Source: Clostridiales bacterium | Lineage (GTDB): Bacteria > Bacillota_A > Clostridia > Peptostreptococcales > Anaerovoracaceae | Direction of reading: 5' to 3' | DNA length: 7,584 bases | Assembly: GCA_012510935.1 (NCBI GenBank) | Contig: JAAZHB010000021.1 | Coordinates: 1-7,584, forward strand | In this document: positions 1 to 6,191 of the stretch, in pieces | How the letters are laid out: each line of letters starts with the position of its first letter | Position numbering within the stretch: the stretch's first letter is position 1 | Position numbers and translations under genes: made by a program | The notes under the pieces: model-generated | Told to the model about the DNA's origin: nothing | The model's database searches: none | The model's input: only the letters and a program-made list of their open reading frames with translations

Positions 1-392
1 GCAAGTAAAGTCTTTCCACTTCCTGTTGGACCGAGAAGAAGTATGTTGCTCTTCTGAATCTCAACACTATTCTCATCTTTAGACTTCGATGTATTCTCGA
101 CGTGCTTTATTCTCTTGTAATGATTATAAACAGCAACAGCAAGTGCTTTTTTTGCAGAATCTTGTTCAATAACATAGTTGCTTAGTTCATCGTTTATCTC
201 TTTTGGAACAGGGAGCTTATCAATAGACTTAGTCTTTTCAATTGTCTCCTCTTCCTCAATAAGAGTCATCCCTAGATTAATACATTCATCACAAATACAT
301 ACATCCGGTCCGACTATAATCTTATTAACCTGTGAACTAGTCTTTCCACAAAAAGAGCAGACCAGCTCACCGTCTTTGGTTGTCTTACTCAA
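1..392 (-). CDS. clpX: ATP-dependent Clp protease ATP-binding subunit ClpX (N-terminal part, cut by window edge)
   Basis: AAA+ unfoldase that recognises substrates, unfolds them with ATP and feeds them into the ClpP chamber in the cytoplasm. Only the first 130 codons are in the window and the gene continues past base 1. Visible are the N-terminal C4 zinc-binding domain, with C12, C15, C34 and C37 in the CX2C-X18-CX2C spacing typical of ClpX (C32 is an extra cysteine), the family stretch [16 protein letters not shown] near residues 62-77, and Walker A GPTGSGKT at residues 121-128. The Walker B, sensor and ClpP-binding IGF loop regions lie outside. The start is TTG at 392-390, chosen because AAGGAG sits 8 bases upstream and the protein begins where ClpX normally does; no ATG fits. 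It lies 40 bases downstream of clpP and is probably co-transcribed with it. The identification is secure; full length and intactness cannot be judged. Confidence 0.96.
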   Translation of the reverse strand, partial: MSKTTKDGELVCSFCGKTSSQVNKIIVGPDVCICDECINLGMTLIEEEETIEKTKSIDKLPVPKEINDELSNYVIEQDSAKKALAVAVYNHYKRIKHVENTSKSKDENSVEIQKSNILLLGPTGSGKTLL

Positions 393-409
393 TTAGTCTT
401 CTCCTTATT

Positions 410-426
410 CTGGATGCTAAGTCCAG
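410..426 (-). other. Small inverted repeat in the clpP-clpX gap
   Basis: On the minus strand CTGGA and TCCAG form a 5-bp stem around a 7-base loop, between the clpP stop and the clpX ribosome binding site. No run of T follows, so it is not an intrinsic terminator. It could be an mRNA processing or stability element, or chance. Confidence 0.3.
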
Positions 427-432
427 TTATCC

Positions 433-1023
433 TTACTTATCCGAATTTCTAACAAGAACTTGGTCAATTAGGCCATAAGATACAGCCTCTTCAGCTGACA
501 TAAAATTATCTCTGTCAGTGTCCTTTTCGATAGTCTTAAGCTTCTGCCCTGTTGCCTCTGCCAAAATATCATTAAGCGTCTGCTTTGTCTTCATCATCCA
601 ATCGGCCTGGATTTTAATATCAGATGCTTGACCTGATGTACCGCCAAGTGGTTGATGAATCATTACTTCCGCATTAGGAAGAGCATATCTCTTTCCCTTT
701 GTTCCAGCTGATAGAAGAACTGCTCCCATGCTAGCTGCTAGTCCAACACATATTGTTGATACATCTGCACTGATGTATTTCATTGTGTCAAAAATAGCCA
801 TTCCTGCAGTTACGCTTCCACCAGGCGAATTAATGTATATATTGATATCCTTATGCTTGTCTTGCGCATCTAAGAAAAGCAGCTGCGCTGTTACCAAGCT
901 AGCAACATGATCATCAATCTGACCATCTATGAAAATAATACGGTCCAAGAGAAGCCTTGAATAGATATCGTAGCTTCTCTCTCCCTGACCGGTTTGCTCT
1001 ATTACATATGGAACATAATTCAT
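433..1023 (-). CDS. clpP: ATP-dependent Clp protease proteolytic subunit ClpP
   Basis: Serine peptidase (family S14) that forms the tetradecameric proteolytic chamber used by ClpX and other Clp ATPases. Numbered from the ATG at 1023 the protein has 196 residues, the normal ClpP length. The catalytic triad is complete: Ser98 in GLAASMGA, His123 in MIHQPLGG and Asp172 in DTDRDNF, with the standard spacings of 25 and 49 residues. The oxyanion-side glycine motif NSPGGSV is also present. The frame stays open to a TTG at 1053, but I prefer ATG 1023. GGAGG lies 11 bases before it, no ribosome binding site precedes the TTG, and the resulting N-terminus ([19 protein letters not shown]) matches the conserved ClpP beginning. 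An internal ATG at 1041 is less well placed. The gene sits 63 bases after tig and 40 before clpX, so tig-clpP-clpX is probably an operon. No CtsR-type heptamer repeat is seen in its upstream gap. Confidence 0.97.
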   Translation of the reverse strand: MNYVPYVIEQTGQGERSYDIYSRLLLDRIIFIDGQIDDHVASLVTAQLLFLDAQDKHKDINIYINSPGGSVTAGMAIFDTMKYISADVSTICVGLAASMGAVLLSAGTKGKRYALPNAEVMIHQPLGGTSGQASDIKIQADWMMKTKQTLNDILAEATGQKLKTIEKDTDRDNFMSAEEAVSYGLIDQVLVRNSDK

Positions 1024-1052
1024 TTTTCTAATGTCCTCCATATCCTTATTCA

Positions 1053-1080
1053 ATAGTATAATATCAAACTAAACCATCAA
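1053..1080 (-). promoter_or_regulatory. Possible internal sigma-A promoter for clpP-clpX
   Basis: In the short tig-clpP gap the minus strand has TTGATG (1075-1080), a 16-base spacer and TACTAT (1053-1058). Transcription from it would start about 20 bases before the clpP ATG at 1023. The match is moderate and the region is AT-rich, so it may be chance. If real it would let clpPX be expressed independently of tig. Confidence 0.3.
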
Positions 1081-1086
1081 CTTGGA

Positions 1087-2394
1087 TTAGCCGTCAATTC
1101 TCTCCATTGGTTCACCCTTTACCGCATTGTCATAAACGAGGTCAAGAGCCTTCTTTGTCTGAACATCTTCCTTGAAGTATCTGCTGTTAATTCCAACTGC
1201 TGCCTTAACCTGCTCTGCAGTCTGTCCATACTTAGCACCAAAGTCAGCAATTTCTGCTTCAACTTCTTCTTCAGTTGCATCAATGTTCTCAATTCTAATA
1301 ATGTTTCTGAGAATAATTCTTGACTTGATTCTCTTCTCAGCCTCAGGTCTTGATTCTTCTCTAACCTCTTCCATTGACTTTCCTGTCCACTTAATATAGT
1401 CATCAAGTGAAATGCCCTGCATCTGAAGCTGCTGGTTGATTTCATAAACAACATTGCTTAGCTCGTTCTCTACCATTACAGCAGGAGCTTCAATTGGATT
1501 CTTCTCGAATACAGCCTCAAAAGCAGCATTTCTCATGATTGAATCATTTCTGTCTTCTGCTTCCTTCTGAAGCTTTTCCTGAACATCCTTCTTGAGTTCC
1601 TCAAGAGTCTCAAATTCACTGACTTCACTTGCAAGCTCATCATCAATTTCTGGAAGAAGCTCTTCCTTAATCTCGTTAATCTTAGTCTCAAATATAGCAG
1701 CCTTGCCAGCTAGTTCCTCTGAATGGTACTCTTCTGGGAATGTAACCTCAACCTTTACCTCAGATCCAGTTTCCTTACCGATAAGCTGCTCTTCGAAGCC
1801 AGGAATGAACTGTCCGCTTCCAAGCTTAAGCTCGAAGTTCTCTCCAGCTCCACCTTCAAACTCAACTCCGTCTACTGAACCAACAAAGTCGATAACAGCT
1901 GTATCTCCTTCTTTTGTAGCTCTACCTTCAACTGTCTCAAGTCTAGCCTGTGACTGCTGAGCCTTCTTCATTTCCTCTTCAACTTCTTTGTCGCCAATTG
2001 TTGAAACGATGTTATCGATTTCTACTCCCTTGTAGTCCTTAATTTCAACTTCTGGGAATCCTTCAACTGCAACCTTAACAACGATATTCTCATCCTTGTT
2101 AATCTTGCCAAGCTCTGTTGATGGCTGATCGATTGGCTCAATATTTAGTTCAGTAAGAGCATCGTAATATCCCTTATCAAACATTGCATTAAGAGCTTCG
2201 CCATAGAAAGTCTCCTCGCCATAGTATCTTTCAATAATCTTACGAGGTGCCTTACCCTTACGGAATCCGTCAACTGAATATCTATCTCTTGTTGCTTTAT
2301 AAGCGTCATTAAGAGCTTCCTCAAACTCAGCTGGAGCAAAGCTCATCTCAAACTTAAAAATGCTGCCTTCCTTTGAAACCAATGTGCTGTTCAT
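1087..2394 (-). CDS. tig: Trigger factor (ribosome-associated chaperone and prolyl isomerase)
   Basis: Ribosome-bound chaperone that meets nascent chains at the exit tunnel and has peptidyl-prolyl cis-trans isomerase activity. The 435-residue length is normal for the family. Domain order: N-terminal ribosome-binding domain (about 1-130) with the L23-docking signature GFRKGKAP at 43-50; FKBP-type isomerase domain (about 155-243), containing GSGQFIPGFEEQL at 192-204; then the helical C-terminal substrate-cradling domain (about 250-435), rich in Glu and Lys. The ATG at 2394 is preceded by a perfect AGGAGG about 10 bases upstream. It heads the tig-clpP-clpX group, a standard Firmicutes arrangement linking folding and degradation. 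It follows the CYTH gene by 94 bases. I could not find a convincing consensus promoter in that AT-rich gap, so its transcription start is undetermined. No frameshift or missing domain is seen. Confidence 0.97.
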   Translation of the reverse strand: MNSTLVSKEGSIFKFEMSFAPAEFEEALNDAYKATRDRYSVDGFRKGKAPRKIIERYYGEETFYGEALNAMFDKGYYDALTELNIEPIDQPSTELGKINKDENIVVKVAVEGFPEVEIKDYKGVEIDNIVSTIGDKEVEEEMKKAQQSQARLETVEGRATKEGDTAVIDFVGSVDGVEFEGGAGENFELKLGSGQFIPGFEEQLIGKETGSEVKVEVTFPEEYHSEELAGKAAIFETKINEIKEELLPEIDDELASEVSEFETLEELKKDVQEKLQKEAEDRNDSIMRNAAFEAVFEKNPIEAPAVMVENELSNVVYEINQQLQMQGISLDDYIKWTGKSMEEVREESRPEAEKRIKSRIILRNIIRIENIDATEEEVEAEIADFGAKYGQTAEQVKAAVGINSRYFKEDVQTKKALDLVYDNAVKGEPMERIDG

Positions 2395-2453
2395 ATTATA
2401 ATATCCTCCTAAAAATGGTTATTTAACTAATTTAATTGTTTTAAAATACATCT

Positions 2454-2476
2454 AAAAATTCTGTCTTCTGCCAGAA
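2454..2476 (-). terminator. Weak candidate terminator after the CYTH gene
   Basis: On the minus strand TTCTG and CAGAA (2472-2476 and 2459-2463) can pair around an 8-base loop, followed directly by TTTTT (2454-2458). The stem is only 5 bp with two G-C pairs, so termination would be leaky and some readthrough into tig is likely. The same bases also contain an overlapping short palindrome TTCTG-G-CAGAA. Confidence 0.35.
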
Positions 2477-2488
2477 CTATCATTTTAA

Positions 2489-3100
2489 CTATGCCAACGC
2501 TCTTTGGAACTTCGAACGATTCTCAGGCACTAGCTCATATCTCTCTTCTATGAAAGCTGCTAATTTCTTGAAATCAGCATCGTCTCCATGATAGAGTTCG
2601 ATTTCAAGCTCGCATACCGGTATTTCATTGCTAACGCCATGAAGTACACCTTCATCTACTGAAAGTGCGCTAATTGACTTTCCAGTATCTAGCTTAATAT
2701 CTCTTCTGCAATAGTCCATCACAACAATCTTCTTGAGTGGCTTATCTCCCGCCGCTTTGTAAAGAGCCGAATATGCTCCGCTTGATTTAAAAGCTTCAAT
2801 GTTAGGTCTCTTTGCAAATCTTTCATCATTGATAACAAGATTGAATTCGTGTCTAATATGAAGTCCCTTCTCAACTGAGTCATCCCACTTAATGGTTGCT
2901 TCAATTCGTTCATCTTCATATCTGATTCTGTAGGCAATTCCAGCCTTCATTAAATCTTTATCTTCTGTATCAAAGTATACTGCATGCATTTGATTTTCCG
3001 AATAATTCTTACCCTTCTTGTAAGGGATAAGGTCTTTGTCGGAAATAATCTTATCAAATACGGAAGTATCTTTAAGACAATATTTAAATTCTGTCTCCAT
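2489..3100 (-). CDS. CYTH-domain protein, probable inorganic triphosphatase-like (YgiF N-terminal type)
   Basis: Member of the CYTH superfamily (triphosphate tunnel metalloenzymes), which hydrolyse or act on triphosphates such as tripolyphosphate, thiamine triphosphate or ATP with Mg or Mn ions. The defining N-terminal ExExK is at residues 2-6 (E2, E4, K6). Other tunnel residues visible are R58 and R60 in AYRIR, K71 in ATIKW, the acidic strand CELEIEL at 163-169, and the late SKxxR at 196-200. GLHIRHEFN at 79-87 and the CELEIEL segment resemble the CYTH half of E. coli YgiF, an inorganic triphosphatase, as I recall that sequence. The 203 residues cover only the CYTH domain; there is no CHAD domain in the protein or beside it. 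The ATG at 3100 has GGAG 5 bases upstream. A consensus promoter lies 42-70 bases upstream. The family is clear; the substrate is inferred, and thiamine-triphosphatase or adenylate cyclase activity cannot be excluded. Confidence 0.85.
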   Translation of the reverse strand: METEFKYCLKDTSVFDKIISDKDLIPYKKGKNYSENQMHAVYFDTEDKDLMKAGIAYRIRYEDERIEATIKWDDSVEKGLHIRHEFNLVINDERFAKRPNIEAFKSSGAYSALYKAAGDKPLKKIVVMDYCRRDIKLDTGKSISALSVDEGVLHGVSNEIPVCELEIELYHGDDADFKKLAAFIEERYELVPENRSKFQRALA

Positions 3101-3120
3101 AGCAACTCCAAATCCATATA

Positions 3121-3158
3121 TTTACTAAAAATAGCCTTTTTATTTTACTAAAAATGGC
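3121..3158. repeat. Direct repeat, 15 bp, two copies 23 bp apart
   Basis: TTTACTAAAAAT followed by RGC occurs at 3121-3135 and 3144-3158 (plus strand), identical at 14 of 15 positions. The upstream copy in the direction of CYTH transcription overlaps the -10 box; the other lies just past the predicted start point. It could be a tandem regulator site, or a by-product of the AT-rich terminator hairpin. Confidence 0.5.
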
Positions 3159-3159
3159 T
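3125..3159 (-). terminator. Probable intrinsic terminator of the beta-CASP nuclease gene
   Basis: Twelve bases after the TAA stop at 3171, AGCC (3156-3159) pairs with GGCT (3133-3136). Five T:A pairs extend the stem inward past a single bulged A, around an 8-base loop, and the transcript continues as ATTTTTAG. The stem is AT-rich apart from its GCC/GGC base. It overlaps the promoter of the next gene. Confidence 0.5.
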
Positions 3160-3170
3160 CTTTATGTCAA
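3142..3170 (-). promoter_or_regulatory. Consensus sigma-A promoter for the CYTH gene
   Basis: Perfect -35 TTGACA at 3165-3170, a 17-base spacer, and -10 TAAAAT at 3142-3147 on the minus strand. The -35 box abuts the stop codon of the upstream nuclease gene. The predicted start near 3135 would give a leader of about 35 bases ending at the CYTH ATG at 3100. Confidence 0.8.
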
Positions 3171-4796
3171 TTATCTATCGTATTTGCGGCAAATTTTATC
3201 AATTTCGGAGATGAATTTGCTTGTTTCCTTATTTGGAGCAGCATTATACTTTCCAATTATTGCATTTAATCGTCTTCCAGCAGCAACTAAACTGTCATTT
3301 AAGGCTCTTGCCTGCTTTCTTCCCTCGCTTTCTGGCTTATTTACTTCACTTGTAGTTGTTCTTCTAACAACAGGAACAACTGGTTGTTTCTCGATACATT
3401 CGCATGAAAAAAGGTCCCAGACCTCTCCGCTGAAAGGTGCAGACGCATCCCAGCCAAAGTTGTCATTGATGGTCTGTGCGAAAATATTCGTTACTTCGTC
3501 TTCTCCATGGTTAACGAATACTTTCTTTGCTTCTGTATCCTTCAACCAATCAAGCAACATATTTTTGTCGGCATGGCTGCTATTTCCCTCAATCTTAGCA
3601 ATCTCGGCCTGAACAGTAATTACCTCGCCAAAAAGTCTAACATCCTCCGCACCATCGAGCAACTTCCGTCCAACTGTGCCATCAGATTGATATCCGACAA
3701 GCACTATAGTACACTCGCTTCTCCATAGATTATGTTTAAGATGATGTCTAATTCTTCCTGCTTCACACATACCAGAAGCAGAAATAATCACCTTTGGTTC
3801 AGTGCTAAGGTTGAGAGCCTTCGATTCATCGACAGTTTTCACAAGGTTAAGATTGGAAAAAGCTATTGGATTCTTGCCTTCATTAACAAGCGTCCTAGCT
3901 TCCTCATCATAATACCCTTCTACTTCAGTTGTATAAATTGTAGTTGCTGAAGTTGCCAAAGGACTGTCTACATAAACTGGGAAATCTGGTATGCATTTAA
4001 CTAGCCCTTTCTCCTTAATTACTCTAAGATAATAAAGCATCTCCTGCGTCCTTCCAACTGCAAAAGCTGGAACAACAACAGTTCCACCTCGGCTAAGAGT
4101 CCTTTCTAGGATTGATGTAAGTTGCCCTATATAGTCAGGATTCTCCGGATGCAGCCTATCACCATATGTAGATTCAACAACAACATAATCTGCTGTAGGT
4201 GCTTTCTTAGGATTATTAAGTAACGGTTTATCATGATTACCAATATCCCCAGAGAACAGAATTGACTTATTAATGCCCTTCTCTGTTAAATCAATTCTAA
4301 TGTTAGATGAGCCAAGAAGATGCCCATCATCTGTAAAAAGAATCTTTATCCCTTCAAAAATCTCTATTTCCTTGTCATAACAAGTTGTCTCAAATAACGG
4401 AAGTGTCGCCAGGACATCCTTTGTTGTATATATAGGCTTGTATTCTTCCCCACCTGATCTCTTAGCTCTCTTGTTCCGCCAAAGAGCCTCTTGCTCTTGG
4501 ATATGTCCTGAGTCCATTAGCATAATATTACATAACTTGCTAGTTGCCTCAGTCATATATATTGGTCCATTAAAGCCTTCATTAACCAAAACCGGAATCT
4601 TTCCAGAATGGTCGATGTGAGCATGAGTAACGCAAATTGCATCTATCTCCGCGGCCTTTACTGGGATATCGCAGTTCTCGTAGATATCTGCACCTTGCTC
4701 CAACCCGCAATCAATCAGGATTTTCTTTCCACATGCCTCAACGAGAGTGCAAGAGCCTGTTACTTCATGATCTGCTCCAAGAAAAGTTACTTTCAT
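3171..4796 (-). CDS. Metallo-beta-lactamase-fold beta-CASP RNase-like protein (CPSF/YSH1-type)
   Basis: Predicted zinc-dependent ribonuclease of the beta-CASP group, cytoplasmic, acting on RNA. The metallo-beta-lactamase half shows the metal motif HAHIDH at 58-63, His159 in DDGHLLGS and Asp184 in FSGDIG. The beta-CASP half shows motif A Glu208 in VVEST, motif B His408 in SSHAD and motif C His430 in VNHGED, so all expected catalytic positions are present. The opening MKVTFLGADHEVTGS is typical of the bacterial and archaeal CPSF-like branch rather than RNase J. At 541 residues it is longer than the roughly 430-470 usual for that branch. The extra C-terminus (about 470-541) begins with a Pro/Val/Thr-rich linker and ends in a Lys/Arg-rich, probably helical tail. 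The ATG at 4796 has GGAGG 5 bases upstream. It lies between two hairpins, suggesting a single-gene unit; no clear promoter of its own was found. Cleavage specificity is unknown. Confidence 0.9.
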   Translation of the reverse strand: MKVTFLGADHEVTGSCTLVEACGKKILIDCGLEQGADIYENCDIPVKAAEIDAICVTHAHIDHSGKIPVLVNEGFNGPIYMTEATSKLCNIMLMDSGHIQEQEALWRNKRAKRSGGEEYKPIYTTKDVLATLPLFETTCYDKEIEIFEGIKILFTDDGHLLGSSNIRIDLTEKGINKSILFSGDIGNHDKPLLNNPKKAPTADYVVVESTYGDRLHPENPDYIGQLTSILERTLSRGGTVVVPAFAVGRTQEMLYYLRVIKEKGLVKCIPDFPVYVDSPLATSATTIYTTEVEGYYDEEARTLVNEGKNPIAFSNLNLVKTVDESKALNLSTEPKVIISASGMCEAGRIRHHLKHNLWRSECTIVLVGYQSDGTVGRKLLDGAEDVRLFGEVITVQAEIAKIEGNSSHADKNMLLDWLKDTEAKKVFVNHGEDEVTNIFAQTINDNFGWDASAPFSGEVWDLFSCECIEKQPVVPVVRRTTTSEVNKPESEGRKQARALNDSLVAAGRRLNAIIGKYNAAPNKETSKFISEIDKICRKYDR

Positions 4797-4832
4797 ATCT
4801 CTCCCTCCAATAATAATACGTGCTATTAAACA

Positions 4833-4859
4833 GCGTACCAGCTATTCTTGCTGATACGC
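4833..4859 (-). terminator. Hairpin terminator after murI
   Basis: Five bases past the murI stop, GCGTATCAGC (4850-4859) pairs with GCTGGTACGC (4833-4842), a 10-bp stem with one U-G pair and a 7-base loop. The following tract is short (TGTTTAAT), so termination may be incomplete. Some readthrough into the nuclease gene would explain why that gene lacks an obvious promoter. Confidence 0.65.
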
Positions 4860-4864
4860 ATCCC

Positions 4865-5665
4865 TTAATCATCGAATTTTACCAATTTAATCTTTGAGTC
4901 CCTATCCTTGAATAGAAGTTCTGTCATCGCAATAAAATTATCCGATAAGTCACTCGCATAATATCTGTCTCTAAAGCTATTATTTTCAGCCAGCATATCA
5001 TTCTGACTTAGATACTCCCCAAGTTCATTTACAACCTCTGCAGAAGAATTATAAAGATTTAGTTGTGGATATAACTGATTAATCTGTTCAGAGATAAGCG
5101 GATAATGTGTGCATCCTAGAACTAGGCTGTCAAAATTATTTTCCTTTACAAAATCGTCAAGATAATATTCTACCAATTCTTCCATAATGTGTGTGTTTGT
5201 GAAGCCTTCTTCTATCAGAGGTACAAAAGCTGGACACGCTAAGCTATAAGTTTTAATTGTTGGATCAAGCTCCTCTAGTTTGGAAGAATATGCATTGCTA
5301 GAAATAGTCGCTTTAGTTGCAATAATTCCAACATTCTTGCGACCATCAGAAACAACCTTTCTGACAGTTGGTCCAATAACACCATAAATGGGAACGTCTG
5401 GATACTTCTTGCGCAACGAACCAAGCGCCAAAGCTGTTACTGTATTACAAGCAATGATTATCATCTTCACATTTTTTGAAACAAGATAATCCACAATTTG
5501 GGTTGCAAATTCAATTATGGTATCAGATGACTTTGATCCGTATGGGGTTCTTGCAGTGTCTCCAAAATAAAGAACTTTTTCATTCGGAAACTTCTCATGT
5601 AGTTCCTGAACACTCGTCAATCCACCTAGTCCTGAATCAAAAAACCCGATTGGCCTATTATCCAT
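4865..5665 (-). CDS. murI: Glutamate racemase
   Basis: Cofactor-independent racemase that converts L-glutamate to D-glutamate for the peptidoglycan stem peptide, in the cytoplasm. The 266-residue length is standard. The two catalytic cysteines are present, Cys73 in IACNT and Cys185 in GCTHYPL, with the accompanying His187. The N-terminal substrate loop IGFFDSGLGGL (residues 6-16, Asp10 and Ser11) and the FGDTARTPYG motif (34-43) are intact. The ATG at 5665 is preceded by AAGGAG with a 5-base gap. It appears to be transcribed alone, from a promoter at 5737-5764 to a hairpin at 4833-4859, and neighbours are not other cell-wall genes. The YgeA/aspartate-racemase branch is unlikely because the sequence motifs are those of MurI. 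Confidence 0.96.
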   Translation of the reverse strand: MDNRPIGFFDSGLGGLTSVQELHEKFPNEKVLYFGDTARTPYGSKSSDTIIEFATQIVDYLVSKNVKMIIIACNTVTALALGSLRKKYPDVPIYGVIGPTVRKVVSDGRKNVGIIATKATISSNAYSSKLEELDPTIKTYSLACPAFVPLIEEGFTNTHIMEELVEYYLDDFVKENNFDSLVLGCTHYPLISEQINQLYPQLNLYNSSAEVVNELGEYLSQNDMLAENNSFRDRYYASDLSDNFIAMTELLFKDRDSKIKLVKFDD

Positions 5666-5669
5666 TAAT

Positions 5670-5715
5670 ACTCCTTCTGTGTATAGCTACCGCTTCTTCT
5701 GGTAACACATACATG
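5670..5715 (-). promoter_or_regulatory. Possible hairpin in the murI leader next to the ribosome binding site
   Basis: In the predicted murI leader, TGTGT-TACC can pair with GGTA and ACACA further along, around a 9-base AGAAGAAGC loop, with a 5-base bulge on the 3' side. The paired region ends just before AGAAGGAG. It might modulate translation. It is imperfect and no known riboswitch class is recognised. Confidence 0.25.
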
Positions 5716-5736
5716 CTTCTTTACATAATTTATATA

Positions 5737-5764
5737 ATTATATATCACTTATTGTCTTTGTAAA
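5737..5764 (-). promoter_or_regulatory. Sigma-A promoter for murI
   Basis: The minus strand reads TTTACA (5759-5764), a 16-base spacer, then a perfect TATAAT (5737-5742). It lies between the terminator of the upstream operon and murI, implying a leader of about 65 bases. Confidence 0.75.
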
Positions 5765-5777
5765 AGGAGATTGTGTG

Positions 5778-5824
5778 TAATAAAAAAGCAAGCAGCAAAA
5801 GGTGCACTACCTTAAACTACTTGC
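5778..5824 (-). terminator. Strong intrinsic terminator ending the arsR-permease-thioredoxin operon
   Basis: Starting 14 bases after the thioredoxin-like stop codon, GCAAGTAG (5817-5824) pairs with CTGCTTGC (5788-5795), 8 bp including one U-G pair. An inner AAGGT/ACCTT stem closes a 5-base AGTGC loop, with a small internal loop between the two stems. Six T residues follow directly (5782-5787). This is the best terminator in the window. Confidence 0.88.
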
Positions 5825-5838
5825 AAATTACTTCTTCA

Positions 5839-6171
5839 TTATTTTTGTAACAACGCAATAATCTGTTCTGTCTTAAGCACCTTACCATACGATATTACTT
5901 TGCCATCAACAACTAACGCTGGAGTTGACATTACTCCATAAGATGCAATCTGTGCATAATCTGTCACATGGTCTATCGTTGTATCCATGCCCAGTTCTCC
6001 AAGAGCTTTTACGGCATTCGCTTCAAGCTCGTTACACTTTGCACATCCTCCGCCAAGTACTTTTACGGCTGCACCGGTTCTTCTGCTAACATCCGCAGCC
6101 TTCATTGTCTCGTTGTTGCAATTGCCACCGCAACAGTTCTTTGTTTCTTTCTTTTTACTAAATAGCCCCAT
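5839..6171 (-). CDS. Small thioredoxin-fold protein with Cys-rich N-terminus (redox-active disulfide protein 2 type)
   Basis: Probable cytoplasmic thiol-disulfide protein of the small archaeal/bacterial thioredoxin-like group (Thioredoxin_3, MTH895/TM0996 type). The core (about 35-110) starts with VKVLGGGCAKC. The redox pair is C43-A-K-C46, and the cis-proline is P84 in STPALVVDGK. The CAKC active site differs from the CGPC of ordinary thioredoxins. The first 34 residues are a separate extension, lysine-rich (FSKKKETK) then NCCGGNC (C13, C14, C18), which could bind a metal or metalloid or be a second redox site; this is inference. The length of 110 is longer than the roughly 77-80 of the minimal family because of this extension. 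The ATG at 6171 has AAGGAG 6 bases upstream. It starts 20 bases after the permease stop and ends the operon. A role as reductant or carrier for the permease substrate is suggested by position only. Confidence 0.85.
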   Translation of the reverse strand: MGLFSKKKETKNCCGGNCNNETMKAADVSRRTGAAVKVLGGGCAKCNELEANAVKALGELGMDTTIDHVTDYAQIASYGVMSTPALVVDGKVISYGKVLKTEQIIALLQK

Positions 6172-6191
6172 TCCATTCTCCTTGTTATACT

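Noticed and set aside
1024..1086. CtsR or CIRCE-type heat-shock operator upstream of clpP
   Set aside because: I looked for GGTCAAA-type heptamer repeats and the CIRCE inverted repeat in the tig-clpP gap and saw neither.
1592..1960. 122-codon plus-strand open frame rich in serine
   Set aside because: It is antisense to the FKBP region of tig; the Ser/Pro-rich composition is what the complement of Glu/Lys-rich coding sequence gives.
2395..2488. Promoter for tig in the CYTH-tig gap
   Set aside because: Several AT-rich hexamers resemble a -10 box, but none has a credible -35 at 16-18 bases, so no call was made.
3154..3612. 152-codon open frame on the plus strand
   Set aside because: It lies wholly antisense to the intact, motif-rich beta-CASP gene apart from its first bases, has no good ribosome binding site and shows no recognisable domain.
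4797..4832. TATTAT near 4809-4815 as a -10 box for the nuclease gene
   Set aside because: It would sit too close to the ribosome binding site and no -35 box is found at proper spacing.
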